Below are positions 34,847-44,257 of a DNA stretch of 64,000 nucleotides, piece after piece. A program made the translations under genes and the position numbers. Position 1 is the stretch's first letter; every line of letters starts with the position of its first letter. Source of the stretch: CF-113 sp050695155. GTDB lineage: Bacteria > Chloroflexota > Ktedonobacteria > Ktedonobacterales > Ktedonobacteraceae. Below the pieces are notes generated by a model. That model ran no database searches. It was not told the DNA's origin and saw only the letters and a program-made list of their open reading frames with translations. The stretch spans positions 1-64,000 of the forward strand of contig JBOGTO010000180.1 of the NCBI GenBank assembly GCA_050695155.1, written 5' to 3'.

Positions 34847-35642
34847 GAGCAGGCAAGACCAGCTTTTCGATGGCGACAGCAACGCCGTCCTCGGCGTTGC
34901 TGCTCGTCACATAATCCGCCTCGGCCTTCACTTCGTCGTGTGCATTACCCATCGCCACGCCCAATCCTGCGAAGCGCAACATGCCGATGTCGTTATGATG
35001 ATCGCCGAACGCCACCACTTCTTCCGCTTTGATACCCAGGTCTGCCGCGATGTTGATGAGCGCGTTGCCCTTAGAAACGTCGGGGTGCAAGAACTCGATC
35101 AGGTCAAACGATGATTGTGTGACGTACAATTTTCCGGCGTACATGCGCTCAAACTCGTCGCGTTTGGCGCGAATCAATTCTTCAGGGCCGATACCTACAA
35201 CCTTCACACAGGGCAGGGATAAGCTGGTAATATCTTCGACCTGTATGGCGGGTGGTACGGGAGGGCGATACCACTCTTGTACGCGAGGAGCGCCAATATC
35301 CGCAAAGACGCGATGCACGGTGTGATAGGCGCGATAGAAGCCAGCCTCGCGCAGCATGAGCAGCGTTGGGAGGACGAATTCTTGCGGCAAAAGCTTTTCA
35401 TGATAGATAGTGCCGGAAATATCGGCGATGATCGCGCCGTTCTCAATGATTTGTGGCCCGTTCAGCGGTAAATCGCCGCATTCGTGCCGCAACACGGCCA
35501 GGTTCTGTCCGGTGGCAATCACGATAGTCATACCAGCATCGGCAGCCACGCGCAGGGCATTACGAGCGCGCGGAGTTATGATTTTGTGGGGGCGTGGGCT
35601 AAGCAGAGTGCCGTCAAGGTCGATAGCCAGCAGGCGGTACAA
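34839..35642 (-). CDS. Cof-type HAD-superfamily phosphatase
   Basis: This is a 267-residue hydrolase of the HAD IIB (Cof) type, likely a sugar-phosphate or nucleotide phosphatase. Motif I (AIDLDGTLLS) is at residues 6-15, motif II in VIATGQN, and motif III/IV in SKGNALI and FGDHHNDIGML. I place the start at a TTG (35640-35642), because CAGGAG lies 8 nt upstream and motif I then sits at its normal distance from the N-terminus. The frame remains open for another 116 codons through a repeat region, which I reject as coding. Confidence 0.85.
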   Translation of the reverse strand: MYRLLAIDLDGTLLSPRPHKIITPRARNALRVAADAGMTIVIATGQNLAVLRHECGDLPLNGPQIIENGAIIADISGTIYHEKLLPQEFVLPTLLMLREAGFYRAYHTVHRVFADIGAPRVQEWYRPPVPPAIQVEDITSLSLPCVKVVGIGPEELIRAKRDEFERMYAGKLYVTQSSFDLIEFLHPDVSKGNALINIAADLGIKAEEVVAFGDHHNDIGMLRFAGLGVAMGNAHDEVKAEADYVTSSNAEDGVAVAIEKLVLPALK

Positions 35643-35721
35643 ATGATATGCTCCTGAATTGATAAACGTTTGTCTTGTTGTCTCACTTAGTATATCTGCC
35701 AGGCAGGCTGTATTGCAAGAT

Positions 35722-35848
35722 CCGCCCCACCCCGGATGCCCGCAAGGGGCATCCCTACATATCCAGACGCCCCTTTCCCACACGGGGGTAGGGGTTGGGT
35801 CGCCATATATGTAGGGATGCCCCTTGCGGGCATCCGGGGGTGGGGCGG
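35722..35848. repeat. Palindromic repeat element with 41-bp arms
   Basis: Arms 35722-35762 and 35807-35848 are inverted copies with a single 1-nt indel around a 44-nt centre. They contain the motif GCCCGCAAGGGGCAT and its complement. The element lies between the divergent HAD and Mrp genes. A second element with a similar CCGCAAGGG core is at 48361-48500. The 35643-35947 spacer holds nothing else that I recognise. Confidence 0.75.
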
Positions 35849-35947
35849 CGGCTATTCCTTGTGTCTCGCGTCCTTGCCAAATGCATCTAACGCCCTTATA
35901 CTTCAAGCAGGTTATCATTTTAGATTTTTGGAATGTGGAGATTTCGT

Positions 35948-36841
35948 GTGCAAGGACGTATTCGACGAGAGCGCGTAGAGCGAGTGGCACATCTTATTGT
36001 GGTGGGTAGTGGCAAGGGCGGCGTTGGCAAATCGACGGTGAGCGTTAATCTCGCGGTTGCGCTGGCGCGGCGCGGCTACCGGGTTGGACTGCTCGATGCT
36101 GATACTTATGGCCCCAGCGTACCGATGATGCTGGGGGTGCGCAAACGCGGGGAGAGCCAGGGATGGCGCGCCACCCTGCCGCTTGCCCAACGCGGGATCA
36201 TAGCGCCGGAACAGATGGTGCAACCATTGTTGCGGTACGGTGTCAAGGTGATCTCGGTGGGCTTCTTTATTGGCGAGGAACAGGCGGTTGGTTCGATGCC
36301 GGATGTGCAGGGAATGCTCATGCGCCAGCTTCTTCACAGCGTGAACTGGGGAACACTCGACTACTTGCTGATCGACCTTCCTCCGGGCAATGGCGAGCCA
36401 CAGGCTACGCTGTGCCGCGAACTGGAACTGGATGGAGCCATTCTGGTGACTACACCGCAGGATATTGCCCGCATCGATACCGCCAAAGGCGCGGGCATGT
36501 TTCAGAGCGCAGGCGTTCCTATCCTGGGCCTGGTGCAAAATATGGCCGGTTTTATCTGTCCCAACTGTGGCGAGCGCGTGGATATTTTCCCTGTCAGCAG
36601 CGAAGCTTCTTCCCTCTTGCATGATATGCCCTTGTTGGGCGTAGTTCCACTTGACCTCGCCACCGCTAGAAGCGGCGATGCGGGACAACCAATCGTCGTC
36701 ACCATGCCAGAATCACTCGTGTCGGCTGAATTTTACGGCATCGCCCGGCAGCTTGTGGAGCGGGTTGAGGCTCATCATACATCCGATCAAGAAAGCGCCG
36801 GGGATGAAACGGAGATTGAAGCGTCAGAAGATGAACAATGA
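35948..36841 (+). CDS. Mrp/NBP35-type Fe-S cluster carrier ATPase
   Basis: This is a 297-residue cytoplasmic P-loop ATPase of the Mrp/ApbC/NBP35 group, thought to carry or insert Fe-S clusters. It has the deviant Walker A motif GSGKGGVGKST, DADTYGPSVP, and a Walker B LLIDLPPG. The Fe-S CPNC pair is in GFICPNCGE near residue 200. The GTG at 35948 is chosen because GGAG lies 7 nt upstream; an in-frame ATG at 35933 is the alternative. The C-terminal 25 residues are acidic and possibly disordered. No N-terminal DUF59 domain is present. Confidence 0.88.
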   Translation: MQGRIRRERVERVAHLIVVGSGKGGVGKSTVSVNLAVALARRGYRVGLLDADTYGPSVPMMLGVRKRGESQGWRATLPLAQRGIIAPEQMVQPLLRYGVKVISVGFFIGEEQAVGSMPDVQGMLMRQLLHSVNWGTLDYLLIDLPPGNGEPQATLCRELELDGAILVTTPQDIARIDTAKGAGMFQSAGVPILGLVQNMAGFICPNCGERVDIFPVSSEASSLLHDMPLLGVVPLDLATARSGDAGQPIVVTMPESLVSAEFYGIARQLVERVEAHHTSDQESAGDETEIEASEDEQ

Positions 36842-36899
36842 CGAACAATAACGCTACTAATAGAGCAGTACGAGAGGTATCACACGACATAACGCAAGC

Positions 36900-37379
36900 A
36901 TGAAAGCGATAGGCATGAAAGAGAAGATTAAGGGTATTCTGGCAGGTCTGATTTACAAGATCATCGTACTGCTGACATTAGGGCAGATTTCTCCACTGCT
37001 TGGCGCGGGCATCATCATTGAACAGGATGGCAAGATATTGTTGATTGACCGTTCTGACGGATTGGGCTACACCATCCCCGGCGGTATTGTGCGCCACAGT
37101 GAAACTGTCGAGCAGTGCGTGCTGCGCGAGGCACACGAGGAGACGGGCTATACCGTCAAGATTACCGGTCTGGTGGGCGTCTATTCAGCGCCCCGGCGCG
37201 ACCCACGCTTCCGCGCTATAGCCATTGCCTATAAAGGTTGCATAGTTGAAGGCACTTTGTGCGGTTCTGGCGAAGGCGCGGCGTGTTGGCGTACCCTGGA
37301 TGAGGTATGGGGGCGTATGGCATTCGATTGCGAAGAGATGCTTAAAGATTATCTCAGCGGTCAAATCCGTTACCTTTGA
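36900..37379 (+). CDS. Nudix hydrolase
   Basis: This 159-residue enzyme hydrolyses nucleoside diphosphate derivatives. The Nudix box fits the consensus exactly: Gly, five residues, Glu, seven residues, then REAHEETGY, in the region near 62-86. A hydrophobic N-terminal helix (ILAGLIYKIIVLLTLGQ) may lie on or in the membrane, which is unusual for a Nudix protein. The start could be 36900 or the ATG at 36915; neither has a strong Shine-Dalgarno. The substrate is unknown. Confidence 0.85.
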   Translation: MKAIGMKEKIKGILAGLIYKIIVLLTLGQISPLLGAGIIIEQDGKILLIDRSDGLGYTIPGGIVRHSETVEQCVLREAHEETGYTVKITGLVGVYSAPRRDPRFRAIAIAYKGCIVEGTLCGSGEGAACWRTLDEVWGRMAFDCEEMLKDYLSGQIRYL

Positions 37380-37540
37380 GGTGCAGATTGTGGCTCGTTG
37401 AACTGCATTGAAACATGCGAAAGTACTAGAAATTGAGCGCAACTTGACTATATCACAAGCGTAGGGTAAACTTCACAAGATCAACTGTGCCAATCATCCA
37501 GCTTTGCCCCTGCATGGCAGATTGAGGGAGGGAATACTTC

Positions 37541-39256
37541 ATGCGTTCTACGATGCGAATAGTGCTTTACTCGGTGGCGGGAGTGGCAGTGGTGATGGCC
37601 CTCATTTTAGCGCTTCATCTGGGTGGTCCGGCAGTACTTAGCATTGGTAAATACTCACAACTCATAGGCGCGTTTATTGGTGGTTCCCTCGCTATTATTT
37701 CAGTTAATATTCCCATGAAGCGGGACGAAAATGTAGAACCCTGGCTGGGACGCGAGAGGTTGGCCTGGACGTTGATCGGAGCTGGTTGTATCGCCTGGGG
37801 TATTGGAGAGAGCTTCTGGCGCTGGTACCTCGCGCATGGCAACCCTAATCCCTTTCCTTCGGCTGCTGATTTCGGCTATTCCAGCCTGCCGCCTCTGATC
37901 TTCCTGGGCCTTGTCCTCCAACCATCGTCTGGTTCTGGACGCAAGCGTGTAATGGTATTGCTGGACAGCCTGATCTCGATGGGCGCTATTCTTGCTATCG
38001 CGTGGTTCTTGCTGCTCGGCTCCCTGGCGCGGGCAGGAGTATTGCAGAGTCTCGGTAATTTCCTGGGCATCTGGTACCCGGCTTCAGACGTAGCTTTGCT
38101 CAGTTGCGTTGTCTTCTTGCTGCTGCGGGGTCAGGGGCGCGTCTATCAGGCTACGGCGCGGCGCGTGAGTTTGCTGGTAATTGGCATCGGCCTGTGCGTC
38201 TTCGCCACTTCAGATTTTATTTTCAATATCCAGCAGGCCGCCAGCACCTATATTGATGGAACCTGGATCGACCTGGGCTGGCCCTTTGGCATGATGATTA
38301 TGGGCGTAGCCGCGTATTTGCGTCGTTACCTGCCCGGCACCTCGTCGGAAATCATTGAACAGCGCATACGCCACCGCAACGAACGTACCGGGTTTGGCCC
38401 GGCACAGGTCGTTCCCTATACCTTGCTGACAATCCTCTTTATCGTGCTGGCGGTTAATGTGCTTTCGAAGGATGCCACACAGGATAGCAATCGCCCGGTA
38501 CTGGTCTTCACGACCTTGCTGGTGGTTGGATTGCTGGTTGCGCGACAGATATTGACGCAGTTGGATAACGAGCGACTGGCGCGACGGCAGGCGATTGCGC
38601 TTGATCGGCTGGAGATTGCTAACAGTCGCGTCGAAGAACAGGCACGTATGATTACCGAGCGCAATATGACTCTTGAAGAGGGCATCGCGCATCTTAAAGA
38701 GGTGCAGGCGCAAATTGCGAATGGCAATCTGCGCGCCCGCGCGCGTTTGGTCGGCGGCGAATTATTGCCACTCGCGGGTAGCCTGAACTTGATGGCAGAT
38801 CGCCTGATTCATTTCGAGCAGACCGATCTGCGCACACAAAAGCTCAGCAGAGCGCTGGCCGAATTGAGCGCGACGCTGGAACGCTACCGCGTGGGAACGC
38901 GCCTGATTGTACCCGCTTCCTGCAATGAGTTCCCTGAAATTCGTCGCCTCTTGCTGGCAATGGGACTGCGGCAGGCTATGTCAGATGCGCAGCAGACCTC
39001 GCAACCGCCGAATCGGCGCACACCATCCCAGGCGCTTGCGCCTCTACCGCCGCAACCGGTGGGCAATCGCTCACCATCGCAAGGATTGACTCCAGCGAAT
39101 GGCATGGCTCCCGTAACACCGTTGCCTGAATTGCCGCAACCATCTAACTTACCGGGTCAGCGTTTGACACCTCCACAGGTGAACATACCGGGGAGAACAT
39201 CGCAGTTGCTCCCAAATCCCTGGGATACGAAGCGAGCAGATAACGGCGGCAGGTAA
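37541..39256 (+). CDS. Multi-pass membrane protein with HAMP-like segment
   Basis: This is a 571-residue protein with about eight to nine hydrophobic spans (1-345). A cytoplasmic coiled coil and a HAMP-like segment follow (about 350-420; QIANGNLRARARLVGGELLPLAGSLNLMADRL). The C-terminal 120 residues are Pro/Gln-rich and disordered. No histidine kinase, GGDEF or methyl-accepting domain follows, so the output is missing or supplied by a partner. It shares this unusual design with the protein at 51521-52807. It has a strong GGGAGGGAA Shine-Dalgarno. Confidence 0.75.
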   Translation: MRSTMRIVLYSVAGVAVVMALILALHLGGPAVLSIGKYSQLIGAFIGGSLAIISVNIPMKRDENVEPWLGRERLAWTLIGAGCIAWGIGESFWRWYLAHGNPNPFPSAADFGYSSLPPLIFLGLVLQPSSGSGRKRVMVLLDSLISMGAILAIAWFLLLGSLARAGVLQSLGNFLGIWYPASDVALLSCVVFLLLRGQGRVYQATARRVSLLVIGIGLCVFATSDFIFNIQQAASTYIDGTWIDLGWPFGMMIMGVAAYLRRYLPGTSSEIIEQRIRHRNERTGFGPAQVVPYTLLTILFIVLAVNVLSKDATQDSNRPVLVFTTLLVVGLLVARQILTQLDNERLARRQAIALDRLEIANSRVEEQARMITERNMTLEEGIAHLKEVQAQIANGNLRARARLVGGELLPLAGSLNLMADRLIHFEQTDLRTQKLSRALAELSATLERYRVGTRLIVPASCNEFPEIRRLLLAMGLRQAMSDAQQTSQPPNRRTPSQALAPLPPQPVGNRSPSQGLTPANGMAPVTPLPELPQPSNLPGQRLTPPQVNIPGRTSQLLPNPWDTKRADNGGR

Positions 39257-39394
39257 ATACTATGGAAAGGATTTTGATGCTTTCCAGCGGAATGCTATTG
39301 GGAGCGGCTCTGCCTCTGACCTTGCTAGATATGATATAGTGCAGGATGAATGGTGTGTCAGGATTATACAACAATGGTGAACGAGGTGTTGCCT

Positions 39395-39805
39395 ATGTCT
39401 ATCTGCATGATTTGTGATGATAGCGGGCTGCAAAATTCGGATTCCGCCCATCCAGTGTTTTGTTTCTGCTCCGCTGGCAAGCAAGCGCAGCGCCAGTGGG
39501 AGGCCAACAAAGGCGGGAAAGGTCAGGGCCAGGGCAAGAATCAGCCCAGAGCGGCCAGCTTCATTGATATTGCCAATCTGGATGAAGTGAATGCCAGCGT
39601 TGAGGCCATGCGCGCTTCATTGCTCGGCTCATTATCGAACGAGGCCAGCGCTTCTACCCGGCATCCGGCAGTGCAATTGCTCTATAAAGTAGCCCATGCG
39701 AACCATGAAGTCTCCGTTGCCGAAGCGACTCAACTCTATGAGCTGGCAAAGGCGCTTGAAGTCTTCCTTGCTGGATTGGCTCCTATCGGGCGCAATGTCA
39801 AATAG
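39395..39805 (+). CDS. Small Cys-rich N-terminal protein
   Basis: This is a 136-residue soluble protein. The first 25 residues have MSICMICDDSG and FCFCSAG, giving four cysteines that could bind zinc. A Gly/Lys/Gln-rich linker (about 35-50) and a helical C-terminal region with TPR-like character follow. The ATG at 39395 with GAGG 8 nt upstream is preferred over an upstream ATG at 39350. I do not recognise the family. It stands alone between the HAMP-like protein and the pseudokinase. Confidence 0.6.
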   Translation: MSICMICDDSGLQNSDSAHPVFCFCSAGKQAQRQWEANKGGKGQGQGKNQPRAASFIDIANLDEVNASVEAMRASLLGSLSNEASASTRHPAVQLLYKVAHANHEVSVAEATQLYELAKALEVFLAGLAPIGRNVK

Positions 39806-39838
39806 ACGACGCGCAATAGCAAATTAGGGTATCTAGTA

Positions 39839-39868
39839 TTGACAGTATTGCATGTTTTTGACTACTAT
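39839..39868 (+). promoter_or_regulatory. Sigma-70-type promoter
   Basis: A consensus -35 TTGACA (39839-39844) and a -10-like TACTAT (39863-39868) are spaced by 18 bp. They lie about 190 bp before the pseudokinase gene and about 40 bp before a terminator-like hairpin. Confidence 0.5.
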
Positions 39869-39907
39869 ACTCTTGCGGGAACAATCTCTTCATCTACAAA
39901 GTGCATG

Positions 39908-39943
39908 AACCCGAGATGAACGGTGTCTCGGGGTTTGTTATTT
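39908..39943 (+). terminator. Terminator-like hairpin in the pseudokinase leader
   Basis: A 9-bp stem with one bulged G (39908-39916 with 39926-39935) is followed by a T-rich tail. It could end a short transcript started at the promoter 40 bp upstream, act as an attenuator, or terminate the Cys-rich gene. The rest of 39806-40058 shows nothing recognisable. Confidence 0.45.
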
Positions 39944-40058
39944 ATCACTCAAGGGTATCTTGAAAAATATTTGTTTGGTGTTCCGGTTTAAGCTGGCGTC
40001 ATAAGCAGCGTAGTTGTGCTGCTTGCCCTCATTACCGGGATGCAGAGAGAGGTACACC

Positions 40059-41990
40059 ATGTTATGTCCGCGTTGTGGCAACGAGTGGGATGCCAGCAGA
40101 AGTTCTTGCTCAAACTGTGGGTTCAGGGTGCGAGCAGCCGCTCCTACAGCAGCATCAGCTTCACCCGCCGATCTCTCGCAGAGAGGTGGCGTATCACAGG
40201 GTCAAACTTTCACTCCTGGTCAGCCGAATGGTAATGGGTCGATGGCGAGGCAGCAACGCGGTAATGCACCGGCGGTGTCAACACCGAACTCGCAGCCTGC
40301 TAATAGCCCGATATCAGGAGCGAACTGGCCTATTGCGAAACAACATTCGGGAAAACACCCAACGGTGAAGAAGCAAACAGACGGGCTATCTGCTTCACAG
40401 CTCCCCAACACTCCGCGCCCGATGTCTCCACCTTCGTCTTCCCTGATTCCGCAGCGTGGGGCCAATGTGCATACGAATGGGCCGCTCCCAACGAATGATG
40501 TTACTACGAGGCCCGCCTTTGAAAAGCATTCTCTGCGCAAAGTGTCTCCCGGTAGAGATGCGGAAGCGGGACAGGCTTTCACGCAGCCGCCATTTTCCGC
40601 CAACAATGCAGCGCCATCTTTCGGAACGACGCAGCAGGCGCGGCCTCGCCCGGCGACGCAGCCAGCGCCAGACGATTTTCAACAGGATATGCCTCGCCCA
40701 CAGGCGCAGCCAATGACACAGCGCCGCCCTGCTCCATTTGACGGGGGAACGAATGCCAGAGGGGCATCTCGCCCAGGAGGAGGCGCATCCACGCGGCAGC
40801 CGACAGGCCCCAATGCTCAGGTAAAATCGACAGGCCAGCCCTCGAACGCCCGCCCACTGACTCCCGGTGTGCAGTTGCGTGGCAATCGCTACCGCTTGCA
40901 AGAGCTAATGGAGCGGCAAGATTGGTTGTCGGGGGTATTTGAGGCAGCATGGATTGGTAGGGATTCGCAGCGCGGCGGACAGCAGGTTGTGATCTGTGAA
41001 GTAGCATTACCTGAAACTGCTTCGGTTATGTCGCAATCTATTTTACGAACCGCTACCATGTCCCTGGCGAATGTTGGACGCCACCCGCGCATACCTGCCC
41101 TGTGGGATGCTTTTGGCGATCAGGGACATAGCTTCTTCGTGTTTGAACCGGTTGAGGGTGAGTCGCTTTTGCAGCGTCTCCGTTACACTGGACGGCCCTT
41201 GCCAGAGCAGGAAGTCATCGAATGCTGTCTCCAGATGACCGAGGTATTGGACCTGTTATCGCAGCAATCGCCGCAAATGGTGCATGGCTTAATTCGCCCG
41301 GAACATATTATCGCCGGACGTAATGGTTCGCAGTATTCCCTCACGAATTTTTCGGTCGTGCTGGCGGGCGGAGCAACACAATTTGTAGTGGGCATGGAAC
41401 GCAATCGGCTTTCGGCATATACCGCTCCCGAATTTGTGCGCGGGGTGGTGGATGTGCGCACCGACATGTATTCGTTGATCGCCACTGTCTATCATGCCGT
41501 AACTGGGACAGTGCCATCAGGCATCAGTGGCAGCATTCCACAGGCGCAGCGCATCAACCATGCGATTTCATCTGAGTTCGACGCTATCCTTACAAAAGGG
41601 TTACGCGCGGTTGCTAACCAGCGCTATCAACGCCCCTCCGAGTTGCGTCAGGACCTGCTGGCCCTCCGTTCAGTGAGCGGTTCGTTAGTCTCTCCCGGCA
41701 ATTCCCCGGCGGCAAGCTTTTCCATGTCTGCCGGAAATTATGCTCCTGCACAGCCAGCAAGAGGCAATCAGCAGGCGCAATTCACCCAGCGCGCCCAGGC
41801 AGAATTCATGCCGCTGCCTATTAGCATGGCAACCGATGATCCAGGGAGTGATCGGATACTCTTATTACCGAAGCCCGAAGATCTGCCCCCCATGACGCAA
41901 GCTGATGATCGTCTTAACGCTGCTTTCTGGCTGGGAGCAATCCTGATTAGCCTCATTATCCTGGTAATACTGACCCAGATCCTCAGTTAA
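40059..41990 (+). CDS. Zinc-ribbon pseudokinase with C-terminal membrane anchor
   Basis: This is a 643-residue protein. The N-terminal zinc ribbon is CPRC/CSNC (residues 3-22). A long Pro/Gln/Ala-rich disordered region (about 30-270) follows, then a protein-kinase fold (about 275-540). The catalytic residues are lost: the HRD region reads VHGLIRPEHI, DFG reads TNFSV, and no VAIK lysine is visible in VVICEV. APE (YTAPEFV) and the D-x-Y-S-L helix F region remain. A single C-terminal membrane span ends the protein. It is probably a regulatory pseudokinase. The ATG at 40059 has GAGAGG upstream. Confidence 0.85.
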   Translation: MLCPRCGNEWDASRSSCSNCGFRVRAAAPTAASASPADLSQRGGVSQGQTFTPGQPNGNGSMARQQRGNAPAVSTPNSQPANSPISGANWPIAKQHSGKHPTVKKQTDGLSASQLPNTPRPMSPPSSSLIPQRGANVHTNGPLPTNDVTTRPAFEKHSLRKVSPGRDAEAGQAFTQPPFSANNAAPSFGTTQQARPRPATQPAPDDFQQDMPRPQAQPMTQRRPAPFDGGTNARGASRPGGGASTRQPTGPNAQVKSTGQPSNARPLTPGVQLRGNRYRLQELMERQDWLSGVFEAAWIGRDSQRGGQQVVICEVALPETASVMSQSILRTATMSLANVGRHPRIPALWDAFGDQGHSFFVFEPVEGESLLQRLRYTGRPLPEQEVIECCLQMTEVLDLLSQQSPQMVHGLIRPEHIIAGRNGSQYSLTNFSVVLAGGATQFVVGMERNRLSAYTAPEFVRGVVDVRTDMYSLIATVYHAVTGTVPSGISGSIPQAQRINHAISSEFDAILTKGLRAVANQRYQRPSELRQDLLALRSVSGSLVSPGNSPAASFSMSAGNYAPAQPARGNQQAQFTQRAQAEFMPLPISMATDDPGSDRILLLPKPEDLPPMTQADDRLNAAFWLGAILISLIILVILTQILS

Positions 41991-42005
41991 TCGCCTGGTG
42001 AAAAC

Positions 42006-42044
42006 GGGTGAGCGGCGACGCATTCTATACATCGCCGCTCACCC
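42006..42044. terminator. Bidirectional intrinsic terminator
   Basis: A 13-bp perfect stem (42006-42018 with 42032-42044) has T-runs on both outer sides. It serves the pseudokinase gene and the convergent polyprenyl synthase gene. Confidence 0.8.
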
Positions 42045-42062
42045 ATTTTTACAAAGTATTTG

Positions 42063-43052
42063 CTAATGGTTGCGCATGATAACGAAGTCGATCAACTCAT
42101 CAAGCACATCGCGGTCTGCTGAATGTGGGAAGCGTTTAAGCGAAGCGCGCGCGCTGGCCGCGTAGCGGTGCGCATCATCGCGGGCCTGCTTGATGCCAGG
42201 TCCCTTAACGACCCACTGCACAATGGGCATAATATCCTCATCGGTATGCGCCCCGCCATTGAGGATGGTATGGACCTGTCGCAGGTTGCCATTCAACGGC
42301 TGTTCCTGTAAAGCATAGATCAAGGGAAGCGTAACCATGCCCTGACGTAAGTCATTGCCTGCCGGTTTTCCTATAGTTGTCTGGTCTTCGGTATAATCGA
42401 GGATGTCATCGATGATCTGGAACGCAATACCCAGGTTCATGCCGTAGTCATGCAGCAGGCGAATGTCCTCACTCGATGCCTCGCTGACAATGGCACCTCC
42501 TTTGCAACAGGCAGCGATCAGGCAGGCGGTCTTATGGCTGATCTTCTCGTAGTAATTTTCAACGGTAAGATCGACGCGCCCGGCGGTCATAATCTCCATG
42601 ATGGTTCCCTCGCAGACGGTTGCGACGGTATCGGAGAAGAGATGATCGATGCGGTTATCGTTGATGTCCGCGATCAAGCCTGCCGTTTTGGCGAAGTAGT
42701 AGTCGCCCAGCAGGATGGCGATATTGTTGCCCCACAGCGCATTGACGGTCGGGTTTCCCCGGCGCGTCATGGCATTGTCAACGATATCGTCATGTAGTAA
42801 CGTTGCCAAATGTACCATTTCAAAGGCTACACTGAGGGGCAATAATTTGTCAAAGCGGTACGAGTTTAGTTTTCCTGAGAGTAAAGTGAGCGCGGTACGC
42901 AGGCGTTTGCCGGGCGATCCAAGCGCGTGCATCGATGCCGAGTTTAGAATATCCAGTCCAGAGGTGGCGCGTTCCTGAAATGTGGCATCCACTTGATCCA
43001 GGTCAGATTGGATACCGGAAAATAAGCGGCTCAAAGTGGCCGTATCGCTCAT
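42063..43052 (-). CDS. Trans-polyprenyl diphosphate synthase
   Basis: This 329-residue enzyme condenses isopentenyl diphosphate with an allylic diphosphate to make long-chain polyprenyl diphosphates, probably for menaquinone side chains. The first Asp-rich motif is DDIVDNAM near residue 90, followed by TRRGNP. The second is FQIIDDILDYTED near 220. Length is normal for the IspB/HepS-type family. The chain length cannot be predicted. GGAG lies 10 nt before the ATG. Confidence 0.92.
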   Translation of the reverse strand: MSDTATLSRLFSGIQSDLDQVDATFQERATSGLDILNSASMHALGSPGKRLRTALTLLSGKLNSYRFDKLLPLSVAFEMVHLATLLHDDIVDNAMTRRGNPTVNALWGNNIAILLGDYYFAKTAGLIADINDNRIDHLFSDTVATVCEGTIMEIMTAGRVDLTVENYYEKISHKTACLIAACCKGGAIVSEASSEDIRLLHDYGMNLGIAFQIIDDILDYTEDQTTIGKPAGNDLRQGMVTLPLIYALQEQPLNGNLRQVHTILNGGAHTDEDIMPIVQWVVKGPGIKQARDDAHRYAASARASLKRFPHSADRDVLDELIDFVIMRNH

Positions 43053-43138
43053 GAGAAGTCTCCGTTTCGGGCATCAGCTTAGCTTATCAACTCTTTTAAG
43101 ATTATAGCACGCGCTATCCATTGCGCCGGGAGGGGTGG

Positions 43139-44083
43139 CTACACATTAGAGGTTTCGTCCAACTCCATCAAGTCTTCCTGAACGTAGCCTGCCGTCAGAT
43201 TCAGTTCTTCCAGCGCGTCCATAGCGGCGCTATATTCCATCCAGGTGAGGCGGCGATTCAAAATGGGGTCGTTGATGGCTTTCCAGGCCGGGAAGTATTG
43301 ATCCATCAGGCTGACAGGCGTTTCGGGGCTGAGTTCTTCTGCGATCCAGCGCAACACTTCGCGCGTGCCTGAGATGTCTTCTGGCATCACCAGGTGACGA
43401 ATCAGCAGGCCGCGCCGCGCAATACCCTCTTCATCGAGCTGCAACGGCCCAACCTGGCGATACATTTCGCGTAAAGTGATCTGGTTTGAATCGACGTAAT
43501 GCGGCATCTTGGAAGTGCGCAGCGCGTTTTTGTTGTCAGAATACTTGGAATCGGGCAGGTACACATCGACCACTCCATCTAACAATTGCAGCGTTTCCAG
43601 GTTTTCGTAGCCCGCGCAGTTATACACAATTGGCAGATGCAGACCCTTGCCACAGGCGACCACCAGCGCTGCTAAAATCTGTGGTACAAAATGCGTAGGC
43701 GTCACCAGATCGAGGTTGTGACATTTTTTCTTCTGGAGGTACATCATCATGTCTGCCAGGCGCTCCGGCCCGACACGATGCCCCAGGCCGCCCTGGCTCA
43801 GCGAGAAATTCTGACAGTAGGTACAACGCGCCTGGCAATAGCCGAAGAAAATAGTACCTGCTCCCCGCGTACCGCTAATGGGCGGTTCCTCCCTGCGGTG
43901 GACGTTCCACGATGCCACGATGGCTTCGGTGCCGGACCTGCATACGCCCGTCTTGCCTGCGATGCGATTGCATTTGCAATTCTGCGGGCAAATGGTGCAA
44001 CTACGCAGTACTTCCCACGCGGCGGCGGCGCGTTCGGCCAGTTCGCCTGTTTCATAGAGATTAAGATAACTCGGATAAAGCAT
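43139..44083 (-). CDS. Radical SAM protein, PflA-like family
   Basis: This is a 314-residue enzyme with a CxxxCxxC radical SAM motif (GYCQARCTYCQNF, near residue 92). A Cys-rich N-terminal segment (CTICPQNCKC and VCRSG, near 28-48) may bind a second cluster. Such proteins are annotated as pyruvate-formate-lyase-activating-like, but usually act on other unknown substrates, and no glycyl radical enzyme is nearby. The ATG at 44083 is preferred because the upstream frame is of non-coding quality. The ribosome binding site is weak. Confidence 0.85.
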   Translation of the reverse strand: MLYPSYLNLYETGELAERAAAAWEVLRSCTICPQNCKCNRIAGKTGVCRSGTEAIVASWNVHRREEPPISGTRGAGTIFFGYCQARCTYCQNFSLSQGGLGHRVGPERLADMMMYLQKKKCHNLDLVTPTHFVPQILAALVVACGKGLHLPIVYNCAGYENLETLQLLDGVVDVYLPDSKYSDNKNALRTSKMPHYVDSNQITLREMYRQVGPLQLDEEGIARRGLLIRHLVMPEDISGTREVLRWIAEELSPETPVSLMDQYFPAWKAINDPILNRRLTWMEYSAAMDALEELNLTAGYVQEDLMELDETSNV

Positions 44084-44125
44084 GAAGCCAGTATACCATA
44101 TTTTCTCACATTTGAAGAGGGAAAC

Positions 44126-44154
44126 TTGACAAAAGCAATTCCCTAATATAATAT
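44126..44154 (+). promoter_or_regulatory. Promoter of the yceI-like gene
   Basis: A perfect -35 TTGACA (44126-44131) is followed by overlapping -10 choices: TATAAT at 44147-44152 (15-bp spacer) or TAATAT at 44149-44154 (17-bp spacer). The leader is about 100 nt. Confidence 0.65.
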
Positions 44155-44257
44155 TAGTTCCGTATAGAAAGTATGTATTGGAAAGATAATAAGCAGAACG
44201 GTTTTTTTGCCTTTCCAAACATAAGTAAGCTATTTTGTTTTTCAGGAAGGAAATACC

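Noticed and set aside
35643..35990. N-terminal extension of the HAD phosphatase and possible small protein
   Set aside because: It is translated from the palindromic repeat and the spacer. A good Shine-Dalgarno and TTG give the normal HAD length.
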